A stretch of 64,000 nucleotides of DNA from Morella rubra (lineage: Eukaryota; Streptophyta; Magnoliopsida; Fagales; Myricaceae): positions 1 to 64,000 of the forward strand of contig RXIC02000464.1 in NCBI GenBank assembly GCA_003952965.2, given 5' to 3'. Shown one piece after another: positions 44,654-57,352 of the stretch. Numbering within the stretch: the first letter of the stretch is position 1; each line of letters opens with the position of its first letter. A program made the translations under genes and the position numbers. The notes beneath the pieces were generated by a model. The model was not told the origin of the DNA. It did no database searches and worked only from the letters and a program-made list of their open reading frames with translations.

Positions 44654-47600
44654 ATGAAGCTAGTTAATGGAGCTCCTCCTCTTCGGCACTTGTTCTTCTT
44701 TGTGTGCTTGTTGCCAGCTCTAAATGCTTACAAATCGAGCACCTCATTGATGAGGACCACGTATATCGTCCATATGGACAAGTCCCTCATGCCTAAAGCG
44801 TTCACTCATCATCGCACCTTGTACTCCTCCGTCATCAATTCTCTCAAGTTCACAAATCCTCCTTCGTCAATCAAATATGATCAGTCTTCACCATCACTAA
44901 TATATGCCTACAGTAATGATTCTAGTGGTTTTTGTGCGCTTGTCTCTCTACATGAACTGGAGGCTTTAAAAAACTCATTAGGGTTCGTCTCAGCTTTTGA
45001 AGATGGAAGTTTCACCCTTCATACCACTCATACACCTGAGTTTCTGTCCTTGAATCCTTCCATTGGCCTATGGCTTGCTTCAGACTACGGCAACGACGTA
45101 ATCGTTGGTGTCATTGACTCCGGAGTGTGGCCAGAGATTACGAGCTTCAAAGACAGTGGTATGCCTACGGAACTTCCACAGAAGTGGAAAGGAAGGTGTG
45201 AGGAAGGACAAAGGTTCATATCCTCCTTGTGCAATGCAAAGCTCATAGGAGCCAGGTACTTCAATAAGGGCCTGATTGCTAATAAACCTAACATTACAAT
45301 TAGGATGAACTCTGCTAGGGACACTACAGGACATGGAACTTACATGCTTCTGCCATTGTTGCTGGAAATTATGTCAACGATGCAAGTTTTTTTGGCTATG
45401 GTTCTGGAACAGCAAAAGGTGTTGCACCGCGAGCTCGGTTAGCCGTTTACAAGGTTTCTTGGCACGAAGGAAGATATATCTCTGATGCTGTAGCTGGTAT
45501 TTACCAAGCCATTTTTGATGGTGTTGATATAATTTCTATGTCTTTGAGTCCTGAAAAAATAGTTCCACCACACAGGGATGCTTTTGCAAAAGCTACATTT
45601 GCGGCGATGGAGAAGGGAGTGCTTGTTTCAACTTCAGCTGGAAATATAGGCCGTCTAGGCAATGAAATAGTGCAGAATGGATACCCATGGGTCCTAACTG
45701 TCACCGCAGGCACAACTGATCGTTGGTATGCTGGATCTTTGACTTTAGAAAATGGGTTGACCATTGAGGGATGGACTCTTTTTGTTGGCAATGTATTCAA
45801 TGGTACCTTGCATTTGCTGTACGACAAAAGGCGATTGATGTGTGACGAGGCCTTATCCAACGTCTCTGATCATGGCATTATTATTTGTCATGGGTATATT
45901 CCTCTTTCTGATCAAATGAAGAATGTCGCCAAGTCACCAGTACAAGGAGCTATATTTATTGCCAATAGATCTATACAAGCTGAAATAGGGGTTCGGCTAT
46001 TGTGCTGAGGGCTATTATGCTGACGAGTGCAGAGGGATGGTCAGGATCTAAACTTCATGATCTAATGGCTGTTAAGTCGCCACCTCAATTAAAAAGACTT
46101 TACCCGAATTCTAAAATACCCGACCCAGCTCCCATGTAGATGACCCGCGATTTTATTCAAAACCGAACTGTCCTCTTCTTCGCACAGCCGTCGCCCAGCT
46201 CCCACGCAGCCACCCAACTCTGTCCCAACTCCCCGTCGCACCCAGTGGAATGAGAGCAAATGAAATCCATCTTTGAATCTCTCTTCAAACTTAGAAAGAG
46301 AAGCTTTAGTCATGACAATCAAGCACCCAAAACCAGGGACATTTTCATCTGCAATTCACAGATACATGACAGATTAGAGCATCAAATGACACTCTAATTC
46401 ACTTGCCCATTCAACAAAAGCAAGAAGCACTTCTGCATTTCGGTTATAGTACATATGACCCGAATGATGTAAGTGCAGAATATAGAAGGGGTGCCATTAA
46501 TGAATCAGGCCACTTGGGTGCAGAACGAAAAAGTATGGCTTCATTAAGTATTGCGTTGATCGACCCAGCAGAATGAACACAAACCTAAATGCATCGTTTA
46601 CCCCCGGAATGTCTAAAAGCAGTTCTACTAATTTTAGCATTATGACATGAAACTTAAATATCCATCATCTTAAACAGAGCCAAAAAAAAACTCTTTTTTG
46701 TTTTCCACTAGCTACATTCTTGAACTAGTAAGTCAATTCCAAGCGCCTGGAACACAAAGTGCAGAAATACTCTCTTGATCTTGACGCAGATAGGTAGAAA
46801 ACAGCAGTTCCACTGCCTATCGACATCCGAGGCTCGCACTTTGCCTCCACGGGAGGGGCATGACCCAGACGCTTGCTGCCTCCCCAATTCCTTCTCTTTC
46901 CCATCGCACACGAACAAAAACCACATTTCCTTCCTCTGCTTCTAGGACGGAGCTGGGTGGCTGGGAGAGGTGCGAAGAAGAGGCTGATTTGGGTTTTGTT
47001 TTCGCTGGGTCAGTTTGCGGGTCATCTGCAATGAAACAGGTAGGTTCATCTCAAATTGGGTTAGTTCATGGTCAAGGTATTTTAATTGACGTGGCTTGTT
47101 AGCAGCCATTGGATTTTGAAAATTTGATCCTACCCGTCCATCAGTAGCCATCAGCACCTTAAAGATCAGCACGATAACCGAACTCTTCTATATGCTAATG
47201 CATTAAGAGGTCCTTCGTTGTTTCCTGGTATTTTGAAACCTGATGTAATGGCACCTGGCTTTCAAGTGATGTCTGCATGGCCCTCACATACTAAGATATT
47301 TAAAGGTGAGCAACAATTTTATAATCGTTTCAATATATTTGTCTGGGACATCTGCAGCTTGCCCACATGCTTCTGGTGTAGCTGCCCTTCTCAAAGGAGT
47401 ACACCCGGAATGGAGTCCAAGTGCTATAAAGTCTGCAATTATGACCACTGCAGACCCATATGATAGTACTCATAGCCCTATCAAGGATAGCAGCAATAAT
47501 TTGGTTGCTTCTCCCTTAGCCATGGGTGCAGGTCAAATTCAACCAAATCAAGCACTTGATCCAGGTTTGATTTATGATGCGAGCCCACAAGACTATACCG

Positions 47601-48031
47601 ATTTCTTATGCTCTATGAACTTTACCAAGGAGCAAATCTGGAGCATTATTGGTTCGAAAAAACATAGTTGCTTAAAGCGAAATCCCGATTTCAATTATCC
47701 AGCGTTTGTTGTTTCAAAAGGTGATAATGGAACATCAGATGTTCAAAACTTTCGAAGAACTGTCACTAATGCTGGAGAAGGCGCTGCGACCTAGAAGGCC
47801 ATGGTGAAATCTCCAGAAGGTTCAAGGGTTGAAGTTTCGCCAATGACGTTGATCTTTAGGAAGAAGTATGAGAAGCAGTCATATAACGTGACAATTATAA
47901 CATATGAAGGAAACAACGAGGGAGATGAAGTCCCATTTGGTGAACTTATTTGGGTTGAACGGACTGGAAATCATAGGGTGAGGAGCCCCATTGTCATCTC
48001 ACCTGATATCCCCATAGTTAGCACGGACTAG
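44654..48031 (+). pseudogene. Subtilisin-like protease (SBT1 type), broken
   Basis: It starts MKLVNGAPPLRHLFFFVCLL (signal peptide), then the I9 propeptide (TTYIVHMDKSLMPKAF) and the peptidase S8 domain with Asp in VIDSGVWPE, His in RDTTGHGTY, oxyanion Asn in STSAGN and Ser in SGTSAACPHASG. Lesions: a one-base deletion at about 45344; a 1.2-kb insertion at 45989-47185 with loss of roughly 45-50 codons around it; a one-base insertion near 47335; and a nonsense TAG at 47792 where the relative has a Tyr codon. A readable Fn3-like tail (PEGSRVEVSP to SPIVISPDIPIVSTD) follows. Active relatives are secreted cell-wall proteases. This copy cannot make an intact enzyme. Confidence 0.93.
45989..47185. 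mobile_element. Long-TIR element inside the broken subtilase (Mutator-like MITE?)
   Basis: The 1197-bp insertion begins GGGTTCGGCTATTGTGCTGA and its other end, reverse-complemented, begins GAGTTCGGTTATCGTGCTGA. Imperfect inverted similarity continues for some 200 bases, including CCTCTTCTTCGCAC in both arms. Long inverted ends without a transposase frame suggest a Mutator-like non-autonomous element. I could not find a 9-bp target duplication, which fits the codons lost at the insertion site. A foldback element of another superfamily is also possible. Confidence 0.6.
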
Positions 48032-49924
48032 CGGGTACGTACACGTTTCCATGTGGTAGAATTTCTGATGAATGCTGAATAGGAGGGGATCGCACTAGCT
48101 TTGAATAGAATTATCATGATCTTCTAGTTTAATTATTATTTTTCTCCAATTGCAAGTCACAATTGAAGTTAGATGGACACAAAAAATTCAATGCATGATG
48201 TGATTCGAATAAAGAATTATAAAGTATCTTTGTCCGTTCGGATAGTATTTAATTTAATACTTAGATGAGTCGAGAATATAAGAAAAAATTTACTCAAAAT
48301 TTAGAGCTACTAGTACATTGCATCATATTAAGTTGTGAGGAAAAACCATTGAACAGTGCATTTTGGTTACCATATAGGGACAAAGAATATCCCATTGATC
48401 AATGGAGCAAAAAAACATGCAGGTAATATCGAATTAGTTAATTATTAATTCTAAGCAATAAGCCATATATAGCAAGTTTATTTTTTTCAACTGCCACAGG
48501 AGTACAAGGACTCGATCGTACGTACAGATAAACGTTGTTGTTTACTCATGCATTACATGCATGTGGTTTTTTCCAATTCTCGAAGGGACAGGATCCATAC
48601 TCCTACATTTACTTTATTCTTACAAAAAGAAAAAGAAAAACAGGAAGAGTTTTTTTTAATCATTAATTTTTTTTAGTTTTATATATATTTGAAAAAAAAT
48701 CATTTTGCGCTTTTAAACTATCAAAATAATCTTAAATAGAGAGTCTCAATTATCAACTTTGACACATTGAACCTCCAATATTTCAAAATCAATCAATTTG
48801 TACCGTGAAATAAAATATGACGGTCAAAACCATGTCAAATGGCTCATTTATAACACATGTGTACGATTTTGAAGACTTAATCTTTTAGAGACACAAATTG
48901 ATAAAATTTGGTAACTCTAGAACTAAATGTGTCAAAGTTGATAGTTAGTACTTTTGTTTGAGATTACTTTGATAGTTTGAGAGCGGCCTTTCCTCTATAT
49001 ACTTCCATCTTATTTGTTGCAGGAAGATATATAATTCTCAAATATCTGTTTTTATTGGTTTGCCAAGAGCCATATATTTGTATTATTCGACCCAGTCGAT
49101 TGTATCGAAGAATTACGCTTAGGTTTTTGTGTGCATTCAGATTAAGTTGAGATATTATTCAACTTATTATTAGGGCTAGAAATATGTGCCGTTAAAACGG
49201 AACGAAAAGACAAACTATATACGTACGAGATTCGATACGACGAACTTGATAGTTTAGACTTTTGGAGGCCACACAAAGCTGTAATTAATTTTCTCTGTTT
49301 CGGTTCATGTGACTGGACAATTTGGCTTGACAATTGAAAAGTTGTCCTTTAACTCCTTATAGTGTACTTGGGCAAACTTGGATGGACCATACGGCCGTAG
49401 CAACAAAACTGTCTCTGCATCGATGACAGTGGACAGTAGTAGTACTACTGTTTAATCCACACTTCTGATCGAAAATTAAGGAGATGAAAAGTTTATGCAA
49501 TTGAAAGAGACCCAAAGAAATGAGATTAGACCGGTCCGCAACGCTTCGACCCACAACAACGGAGATCGATAATGTGTTATAGATTACAGAAGCAGTGGTT
49601 AGAAGTCTGCTAAAGACATCAAACTTTAGCTATTAAAGCAATAAGTAGAGCTTAGGATATTATACATCGGAATATTCCTTCCATGGTGTCTGGTCCAGGA
49701 CAGAACCTTAATCCAATCAACTTGAGTGTATCCTTTACGATTAATTGTATACAATCTGACAAGAACAACATAACTATATATATATATAACGTTGAGACAG
49801 CTTGCCTTACAAGAAGGAAATGGCCGTAGGAAAACTGGCTCTAGAAAGATACTGCACTGTTAAATGACGACCTTTCGAGTGAAGGCACATAGAATATATT
49901 GCTCGTTTCAAATTGGACCTCTAA
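47837..49924. repeat. 2-kb direct repeat, copy 1 (subtilase tail plus downstream DNA)
   Basis: It contains the last codons of the broken subtilase and 1.9 kb of downstream non-coding DNA. It repeats at 50053-52086 with an offset of 2161 falling to 2102 after small deletions in copy 2. Most of it is nearly identical. The downstream part holds no gene; the paired short minus-strand frames at 49142-49554 are simply repeated with the DNA. Confidence 0.9.
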
Positions 49925-50052
49925 ATGGCCAATATAGAACAAATGGAAAGTCTCCAGGGCACTATATATATATTAGAGGCGCCATTAACTATGATTAAAA
50001 GACGACCTTTGCTTTCGTTGAAAAGCATTGAATTTCTGGCTTATATGAAGAC

Positions 50053-50192
50053 TTCGCCAATGACGTTGATGGCAGTGTTTATAACATATTGAAGTCTTTG
50101 GTGAACTTATTTGGGTTGAACGGACTGGAAATCATAGGGTGAGGAGCCCCATTGTCATCTCACCTGATATCCCCATAGTTAGCACGGACTAG
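50053..50192 (+). pseudogene. Subtilase tail fragment 2
   Basis: This is the end of a subtilase, with CGCCAATGACGTTGATG joined after a short scrambled stretch to GELIWVERTGNHRVRSPIVI and the same STD-stop as in the broken gene. The codons for the LIFRKKYEKQSYNV segment have been deleted. It shows that another subtilase copy once stood before 50053 and was lost except for its tail. Confidence 0.8.
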
Positions 50193-52086
50193 CGGGTACG
50201 TACACGTTTCCATGTGGTAGAATTTCTGATGAATGCTGAATAGGAGGGGATCGCACTAGCTTTGAATAGAATTATCATGATCTTCTAGTTTAATTATTAT
50301 TTTTCTCCAATTGCAAGTCACAATTGAAGTTAGATGGACACAAAAAATTCAATGCATGATGTGATTCGAATAAAGAATTATAAAGTATCTTTGTCCGTTC
50401 GGATAGTATTTAATTTAATACTTAGATGAGTCGAGAATATAAGAAAAAATTTACTCAAAATTTAGAGCTACTAGTACATTGCATCATATTAAGTTGTGAG
50501 GAAAAACCATTGAACAGTGCATTTTGGTTACCATATAGGGACAAAGAATATCCCATTGATCAATGGAGCAAAAAAACATGCAGGTAATATCGAATTAGTT
50601 AATTATTAATTCTAAGCAATAAGCCATATATAGCAAGTTTATTTTTTTCAACTGCCACAGGAGTACAAGGACTCGATCGTACGTACAGATAAACGTTGTT
50701 GTTTACTCATGCATTACATGCATGTGGTTTTTTCCAATTCTCGAAGGACAGGATCCATACTCCTACATTTACTATTCTTACAAAAAGCAGGAAGAGTTTT
50801 TTTTAATCATTAATTTTTTAGTTTTATATATATTTGAAAAAAAATCATTTTGCGCTTTTAACTATAAAATAATCTTAAATCTCAATTATCAACTTTGACA
50901 CATTGAACCTCGTCAATTGTACCGCAAATATGACGGTCATGTCAAATGGCTCATTTATAACACATGTGTACTTTGAAGACTTAATCTTTTAGAGACAAAT
51001 TGATAAAATTTGGTAACTCTAGAACTAAATGTGTCAAAGTTGATAGTTAGTACTTTTGTTTGAGATTACTTTGATAGTTTGAGAGCGGCCTTTCCTCTAT
51101 ATACTTCCATCTTATTTGTTGCAGGAAGATATATAATTCTCAAATATCTGTTTTTATTGGTTTGCCAAGAGCCATATATTTGTATTATTCGACCCAGTCG
51201 ATTGTATCGAAGAATTACGCTTAGGTTTTTGTGTGCATTCAGATTAAGTTGAGATATTATTCAACTTATTATTAGGGCTAGAAATATGTGCCGTTAAAAC
51301 GGAACGAAAAGACAAACTATATACGTACGAGATTCGATACGACGAACTTGATAGTTTAGACTTTTGGAGGCCACACAAAGCTGTAATTAATTTTCTCTGT
51401 TTCGGTTCATGTGACTGGACAATTTGGCTTGACAATTGAAAAGTTGTCCTTTAACTCCTTATAGTGTACTTGGGCAAACTTGGATGGACCATACGGCCGT
51501 AGCAACAAAACTGTCTCTGCATCGATGACAGTGGACAGTAGTAGTACTACTGTTTAATCCACACTTCTGATCGAAAATTAAGGAGATGAAAAGTTTATGC
51601 AATTGAAAGAGACCCAAAGAAATGAGATTAGACCGGTCCGCAACGCTTCGACCCACAACAACGGAGATCGATAATGTGTTATAGATTACAGAAGCAGTGG
51701 TTAGAAGTCTGCTAAAGACATCAAACTTTAGCTATTAAAGCAATAAGTAGAGCTTAGGATATTATACATCGGAATATTCCTTCCATGGTGTCTGGTCCAG
51801 GACAGAACCTTAATCCAATCAACTTGAGTGTATCCTTTACGATTAATTGTATACAATCTGACAAGAACAACATAACTATATATATATATAACGTTGAGAC
51901 AGCTTGCCTTACAAGAAGGAAATGGCCGTAGGAAAACTGGCTCTAGCATCAAAGATATGGGCACTGGCTAGGCTTAGGCGCCAAAATTAAAACAATGTTA
52001 AATTAGACGACCTTTCGAGTGAGACTGGAGAGCACATAGAATATATTGTTCTCTTATGCTAAGATGGTGATTTCAAATTGGACCTC
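50053..52086. repeat. 2-kb direct repeat, copy 2
   Basis: This repeats 47837-49924. It has small deletions at about 50740-51000 and keeps some bases near 51940-52080 that copy 1 has lost. It lies directly before the second subtilase gene and so now forms its upstream region. The arrangement of gene, spacer, gene tail, spacer, gene is what unequal crossing-over in a tandem array leaves behind. Confidence 0.9.
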
Positions 52087-52264
52087 TTGATCATAAGTAT
52101 TATTTTTGGCGAAATCCTCGACAATTAATTAATAGAACAATGTAGAATACTTTTTAAGTCTGACGTTAAATTAACAAACAGTTGGCCTGATGGTACAATT
52201 TCCTACACAAGTAGAGCATGCTTTTCACTGGAAAGCTAAAATTTTGGTCGTTGAAGGAGCATTA

Positions 52265-54567
52265 ATGGGGTTTGTTAATGGCGTTCCACTTCGGCACTTA
52301 TTCTTTCTTGTATCATGCTTGCTGCTAGCCCTACGTGCTGAATCAACCTCATCATTGATAAGGAGGACCGCATATATGGTCCACATGGACACATCCCTCA
52401 TGCCTAAAGCCTTCAAGGATCATCACACCTGGTACTCCTCCACCATTGATTCTCTCAAGTTTAACAATTCAGGTTTCGAGAATTATCAATCCTCCTCACC
52501 GTCGCTTATATATGCCTATGACCACGCTTTGAGCGGGTTTTGTGCTCTTTTCTCTTTACAAGAACTTCAAGATTTAAAAAAGTCAGTAGGGTTCATCTCA
52601 GCATTCAAAGATAGCAGTTTCACTCTCCATACTACTCATACACCTGAGTTTTTGTCTCTAAATCCTTCCACTGGCCTATGGCCTGCGTCAAATTATGGGG
52701 AAGACGTAATCGTTGGTGTCATTGACTCTGGAGTGTGGCCAGAGAGTGAGAGTTTTAAAGACAATGGTATGTCTCCAAAGCTTCCAAAAAAGTGGAAGGG
52801 GATGTGCGTGGAAGGACAAAGCTTCAATTCCTCCTTATGTAATGCAAAGCTCATAGGAGTCAGGTACTTCAATAAAGCTCTAACAAACCTAATATTAAAA
52901 TTAGCATGAACTCTGCTAGGGACACTAGAGGGCATGGAACATATACTGCTTCCATTGCTGCTGGAAATTATGTAGCAGGTGCAAACTTTTTTGGCTATGC
53001 TTCTGGAATAGCTAAAGGTATTGCACCACGAGCTAGATTAGCAGTTTACAAGGTTTCTTGGAACGAAGGAAGATACGTCTATGATGCTGCAGCTGCAATT
53101 GACCAAGCCATTGCTGATGGTGTTGATATAATTTCCATGTCTCTGAGTCGTCCAAAAAATGTCCCACTTCAGAGGGATCTTTTAGCAAAAGCTACATTTG
53201 GTGCAATGGCGAATGGAGTATTAGTCTCATCTTCAGCTGGAAATAAAGGAACCGACGGTGAAATATTACAAAATGGATACCCATGGGTCCTAACTGTCAC
53301 AGCAGGCACCACAGATCGTTGGTATACCGGAACTCTGGCTCTAGAAAATGGGTTGAGCATTACTGGATGGACTCTTTTCATAGGCAACATATCCAATTAC
53401 AGAAGCTTGCCACTAGTGTATGAAAAGAGGCGATTTATGTGTGACAGGGCCTTATGGGAAATCCCTATTGGAATTATTATCTGCAATGGATATCTTCCTC
53501 TTTCTCATCAAATACAAAATATTGCTCAGTACCGTGTCTGGGGGGCTGTATTTATAGCCAATAAATCTATATCATCTGAAATAGAAAATACACAACATAC
53601 GATACCTTGCCCTTGTATGATAATCAGCTCAAGAGATGCACTGGCTTTACTGGAATATGTAGAATCAACCAACTCGCCCTTGGCTAGGATGACATTCCAT
53701 CAGACTGTTGAAGGGATAAAGCCTGCACCAATCGTATCTGCTAATGCGTTAAGAGGTCCTTCGTTGTTATTTCCAGGGATTTTGAAACCTGATGTATTGG
53801 CACCTGGCACACTAGTATTGGCTGCATGGCCTTCAAAATTGAAAATGGAAAAAGGTTGGCGAACCTTTTATAGTCGTTACAATATTTTGTCTGGGACATC
53901 TATGGCTTGCCCACATGCAAGTGGCGTAGCTGCGCTTCTCAAAGGTGCACACCCAGAGTGGAGTCCAAGTGGTATACGATCGGCTATTATGACTACTGCA
54001 AACCCACTTGATAATACTCACAGCCCGATCAAGGACAACATGAATAACCTGGCTGCTTCGCCGTTGGCAATGGGAGCAGGTCAAATCCAACCAAATGAAG
54101 CACTTGATCCAGGTTTGATTTATGATGCAACTCCACAAGACTATGTGAATCTCTTATGCTCGATGAACTTTACTACGGAAGAAATCTCAAGCTTTACTCG
54201 ATCAAGAAATCATAATTGCTCAACGCCATCTTCCGATTTCAATTATCCAGCGTTTGTTGTTTCGAGACATGACAACGTTACACCAATCGTTCAGAAGTTT
54301 CAAAGAACTGTCACTAATGTTGGAGAAGGCGCTGCAACCTACAAGGCCAGGGTGACATATCCAGAAGGTTCAACGGTTGAAGTTTTACCGGGGGAATTGA
54401 TCTTCAGAAAGAAGTATGAGAAGCAATCATATAATGTCACCATAAGCCACAAAGGGAACAATGATGGAGAAATCTCATTTGGTGCACTTATTTGGGTTGA
54501 ACAAAATGGAAATCGTGCGGTCAGGAGCCCCATTGTGATCTCACCTGCTATATATCCACGTGAATAG
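52265..54567 (+). pseudogene. Subtilisin-like protease (SBT1 type), one frameshift
   Basis: Start MGFVNGVPLRHLFFLVSCLL (signal peptide) matches the neighbouring copy; an in-frame ATG at 52190 is less likely. Then come the I9 propeptide (AYMVHMDTSLMPKAFKDHH), peptidase S8 with Asp in VIDSGVWPE, His in RDTRGHGTY, Asn in SSSAGN and Ser in SGTSMACPHASG, a PA-type insert, and the Fn3-like domain ending SPIVISPAIYPRE. The total is about 767 codons, normal for the family. Near 52883, seven bases present in both sister copies are missing (CTAACAAACC here against CTAATTGCTAATAAACC), shifting the frame before the catalytic His. Everything else is intact, so this is a very recent pseudogene or an assembly base error. 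If functional it would be a secreted protease of the apoplast. Confidence 0.88.
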
Positions 54568-55930
54568 AATGAGCATTTCGTAATGTGGATTATGGCATTT
54601 CTTCTTTTTGACATTCTGTACTTTGGAAGACTATATATGCAATATTTCCTTCTATTATTGACAGCTAATTTCTACCAAAAGAAGACGAAGCACGGTAATT
54701 TGATGTGAATGAATTACAAGCTGGCGCGACCACGTAACAATGTTCCCACCCTTCCATGTAGACTGGTTATAGGCGAATAGAGGACAAACCCAACATGAAA
54801 CATACTTATGAGATGGTTGTAATTAGTAGGGATGAAATATTTCGTGATCCTACGTGCTCTTGGATTGGTTCCTAGAATGCAGGATGTCATTGCTGGTTCA
54901 AGGTGGAGCTGGCAGAGTAATGAGATGCGAGACATCTAGAGGAATGTTGCTGACAACACCGTTAGTAGTTTTAGGAAGAACCCACTCAGAGAAGACTCCT
55001 TTAGAAGGAATCTGCTCCAGGATTCGAGAGCATTATTCTTAACTTTTGGTGTGTGAGATAACGTCTTGCTAATGCCCAAATTCGGTGTGTCTTTGTTGAG
55101 TAATCTGATTGGCACTTGCTGTATAGCCCTGTTCTGTTCTGTTCTGTTTTGTGATGTATGTTCCTGTTCTGCCCTGTTTAACACCAGCTTTTGTTGTCTA
55201 GTTGTCTTGTTTGTGCTGTAACCTTCGAACACAGTTGTATAGTCAGCCGTAAGGGCCTAAGGGCCGTACCCATGTTATACATTCTGATTTTTGTTGTTAA
55301 ATAAATCAGTATTACTTTTCATCTATCAAAGGGGAATTTGATAATATATATTTTTATTTTTTTTTTTTTTTTTATTTATCAAAACCTCATAGTATTATTA
55401 TTCAACTTGAAACAAAAAGAGTCACTATCAAGAGGCTCAGTCCCTGATAAAATAAAAATATACTTAGAATAATAAGGAGTATAAATCTAGAAGCGGCCCA
55501 ACAGGTTAACTGATGTCCAATCGATTTGCACAAATAAGAACATGATTCACCCTCCATTTTAGAGGAGAGAGACCACATGTAGAACTAAGCCGGTAGGTCT
55601 CGTTCAAAAGCCACTTTAGTTGATGTGTGTCCCAATTAATTAATGTGCTCGGTGTACTTTGGCCTAGAAAAAAAAAAATTTAATGTGCTCGGTGATGATG
55701 ATGTTGCCATCGTTGAGCGCGAGTTGCTGAGGTTTATCTATGCATAATGCATTACATTGTAAGTTTTAAATTCTTGAAGGTAAATACTTTTACCTTCTCT
55801 ATATTTTTTCAACGAATTATTATTTAATAAGATTTTTAAAAAAAAAAAATGCTGAAGGATCAAATATTCCAAAAGCTTTTGGGGTACTACTGGAATTTTA
55901 ACTCATTATATATGTTCTAATTCTACCCCA
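54568..55930. other. Intergenic DNA after the second subtilase
   Basis: No gene is recognisable. About 55130-55180 holds a small CTGTT/CTGCC simple repeat, and a T run at about 55350-55375 is likely length-variable. The short minus-strand frame covering 54936-55232 translates this repeat and is not supported. Confidence 0.45.
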
Positions 55931-56065
55931 CTCACCTCAAAGGGTTGGTCTAGTGGTTAAAGCTTAGGTCATGGTAGTATATTGGTATGCTCTCACCAAG
56001 ATTTAAATTCAAAATCTTATAAATGCTACCAATCCTTTATATTAATAAGTGTCATTAATGTGAAC
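55931..56065 (+). mobile_element. Probable tRNA-derived SINE relic
   Basis: GGTTGGTCTAGTGGTTAAAG resembles an RNA polymerase III A box, and about 60 bp downstream TTTAAATTCAAAATC resembles a decayed B box. This head is followed by AT-rich sequence without a clear tail. The spacing and the A box fit plant SINEs derived from tRNA. It does not fold as a real tRNA. Confidence 0.5.
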
Positions 56066-56156
56066 TAAAATAAATAAAATATAAGGCAAGCCTATAAGAA
56101 TGTGTCCTCTTTGTTTGGTTAATCTTTATGCTGTTTTATATGATATTGCATTCTCC

Positions 56157-56263
56157 TTCGGAGATGCCTCGTTGGGTGCACTTATTTGGGGCGAGAAAAT
56201 GGGAATCATACGGTGAGGAGACCCATTGTCATCTCACATGATATCCACACGGAATTAGCATGA
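56157..56263 (+). pseudogene. Subtilase tail fragment 3
   Basis: The sequence encodes SLGALIWGE, then after a frameshift RPIVISH-like codons, matching the FGALIWVEQNGN..VRSPIVIS end of the neighbouring subtilase. Nothing upstream in the preceding 300 bp aligns with the rest of the gene. It is a third gene end, with its body deleted. Confidence 0.72.
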
Positions 56264-57228
56264 ACTTGTACTACTGCTGTTCTGAATTCTGATTAGTTGT
56301 AAATTTATATTAAAACTGAATGTGATGATCAACTATCTTATGAGCCGAATGGTACGAAACGCTTTGACACAAGATGCTATCGACTAGACTGAAGAATCAT
56401 TCCTTGTCTGTTATTCATATCAGAGGGAGGGCTAAAGTGTTCTGTTAATTTCTTTTTCTCTGTTCACGTGACTCTGACCAATTTGGCTTGCATCCGTAAC
56501 AAGACTACCATCTAGAAAAAAAAAAAACATGGAAAACATCATTACTACTGTTTAATACAATCTGATTCCTTAGTCTGTTCAGTTTGAATGTCTTTGGTTA
56601 AAAGTCCAATCAATTTTAACTCTAGCATATATAGTGCATATGACATGCATTTATCTGCTTCTTTTCACAATAAATGCGGAGTATCAGAGATTTTAAGCTT
56701 ATCCTATAACGCCTCCAAAGAAGGAAGAAAGCCAAGGAAAGGGAAAGGAAGAATAAAGATAAAGTACTGGTCCTTAACCCCTTTTGTTGTTTTGCAAGTT
56801 GGACGTGAATGGAGTATATACCCTTTTGGCAGAACTGGTTTGTTTTTTTTTTTTTTAAGCAAAAAAAAAAAAACCTTGGAATAGACTATCGTGAAATCAA
56901 GCATAAGTTTACCACCACTTAAACGTGAAAATTTACATAACGCAAGAACTACCAGAATATAATGGAACTACCGAACTGTTGTTGGAAACAAGCCCTGAAT
57001 CCTAAGCCACCACTCTGGTGGTAAGTAGAATTAGTTGTTGATCGAACTGGAGGCCTTTTTCACGACTGAATAAAGGCTCTGGCCCTAGAGGTGGCAAAGA
57101 ATTGGAGTTTGTAGTCTTTGTGTTTGTTTGTTTTTGTTCTTTCCTGTGTGGTTATCGGTGGCTTCTGTTTTGCATATTATTTATGATGGCTAGGAATCTG
57201 TTGGAAATTTGGATTGGACATATGGCCC

Positions 57229-57352
57229 AGGACAATAATGAAAACAATTTGACTACGGATTCAGTCTCAAACCTTGGGGCAGGTCAAATTTGTCCCAATC
57301 CAGCACTAGACACGTGGTTCAATTATTCCTGATGCAGCCTAACAAGACTAGA
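57229..57352 (+). pseudogene. Subtilase fragment 4
   Basis: The frame NNLTTDSVSNLGAGQICPNPAL aligns with NNLAASPLAMGAGQIQPNEAL of the intact copy, followed by a degraded DPGLIYDA..QD segment with a stop. This piece normally lies about 450 bp before the gene end, yet here it comes after tail fragment 3, so it belongs to another lost copy or a rearranged one. Confidence 0.65.

Noticed and set aside
49142..49554. Pair of minus-strand frames repeated at 51244-51656
   Set aside because: They are conserved only because the whole 2-kb DNA is duplicated; no protein family is recognisable.
52190..52264. Earlier in-frame ATG for the second subtilase
   Set aside because: The signal peptide and the sister gene both start at the MGFVNG/MKLVNG position; the extra 25 residues would bury the signal peptide.
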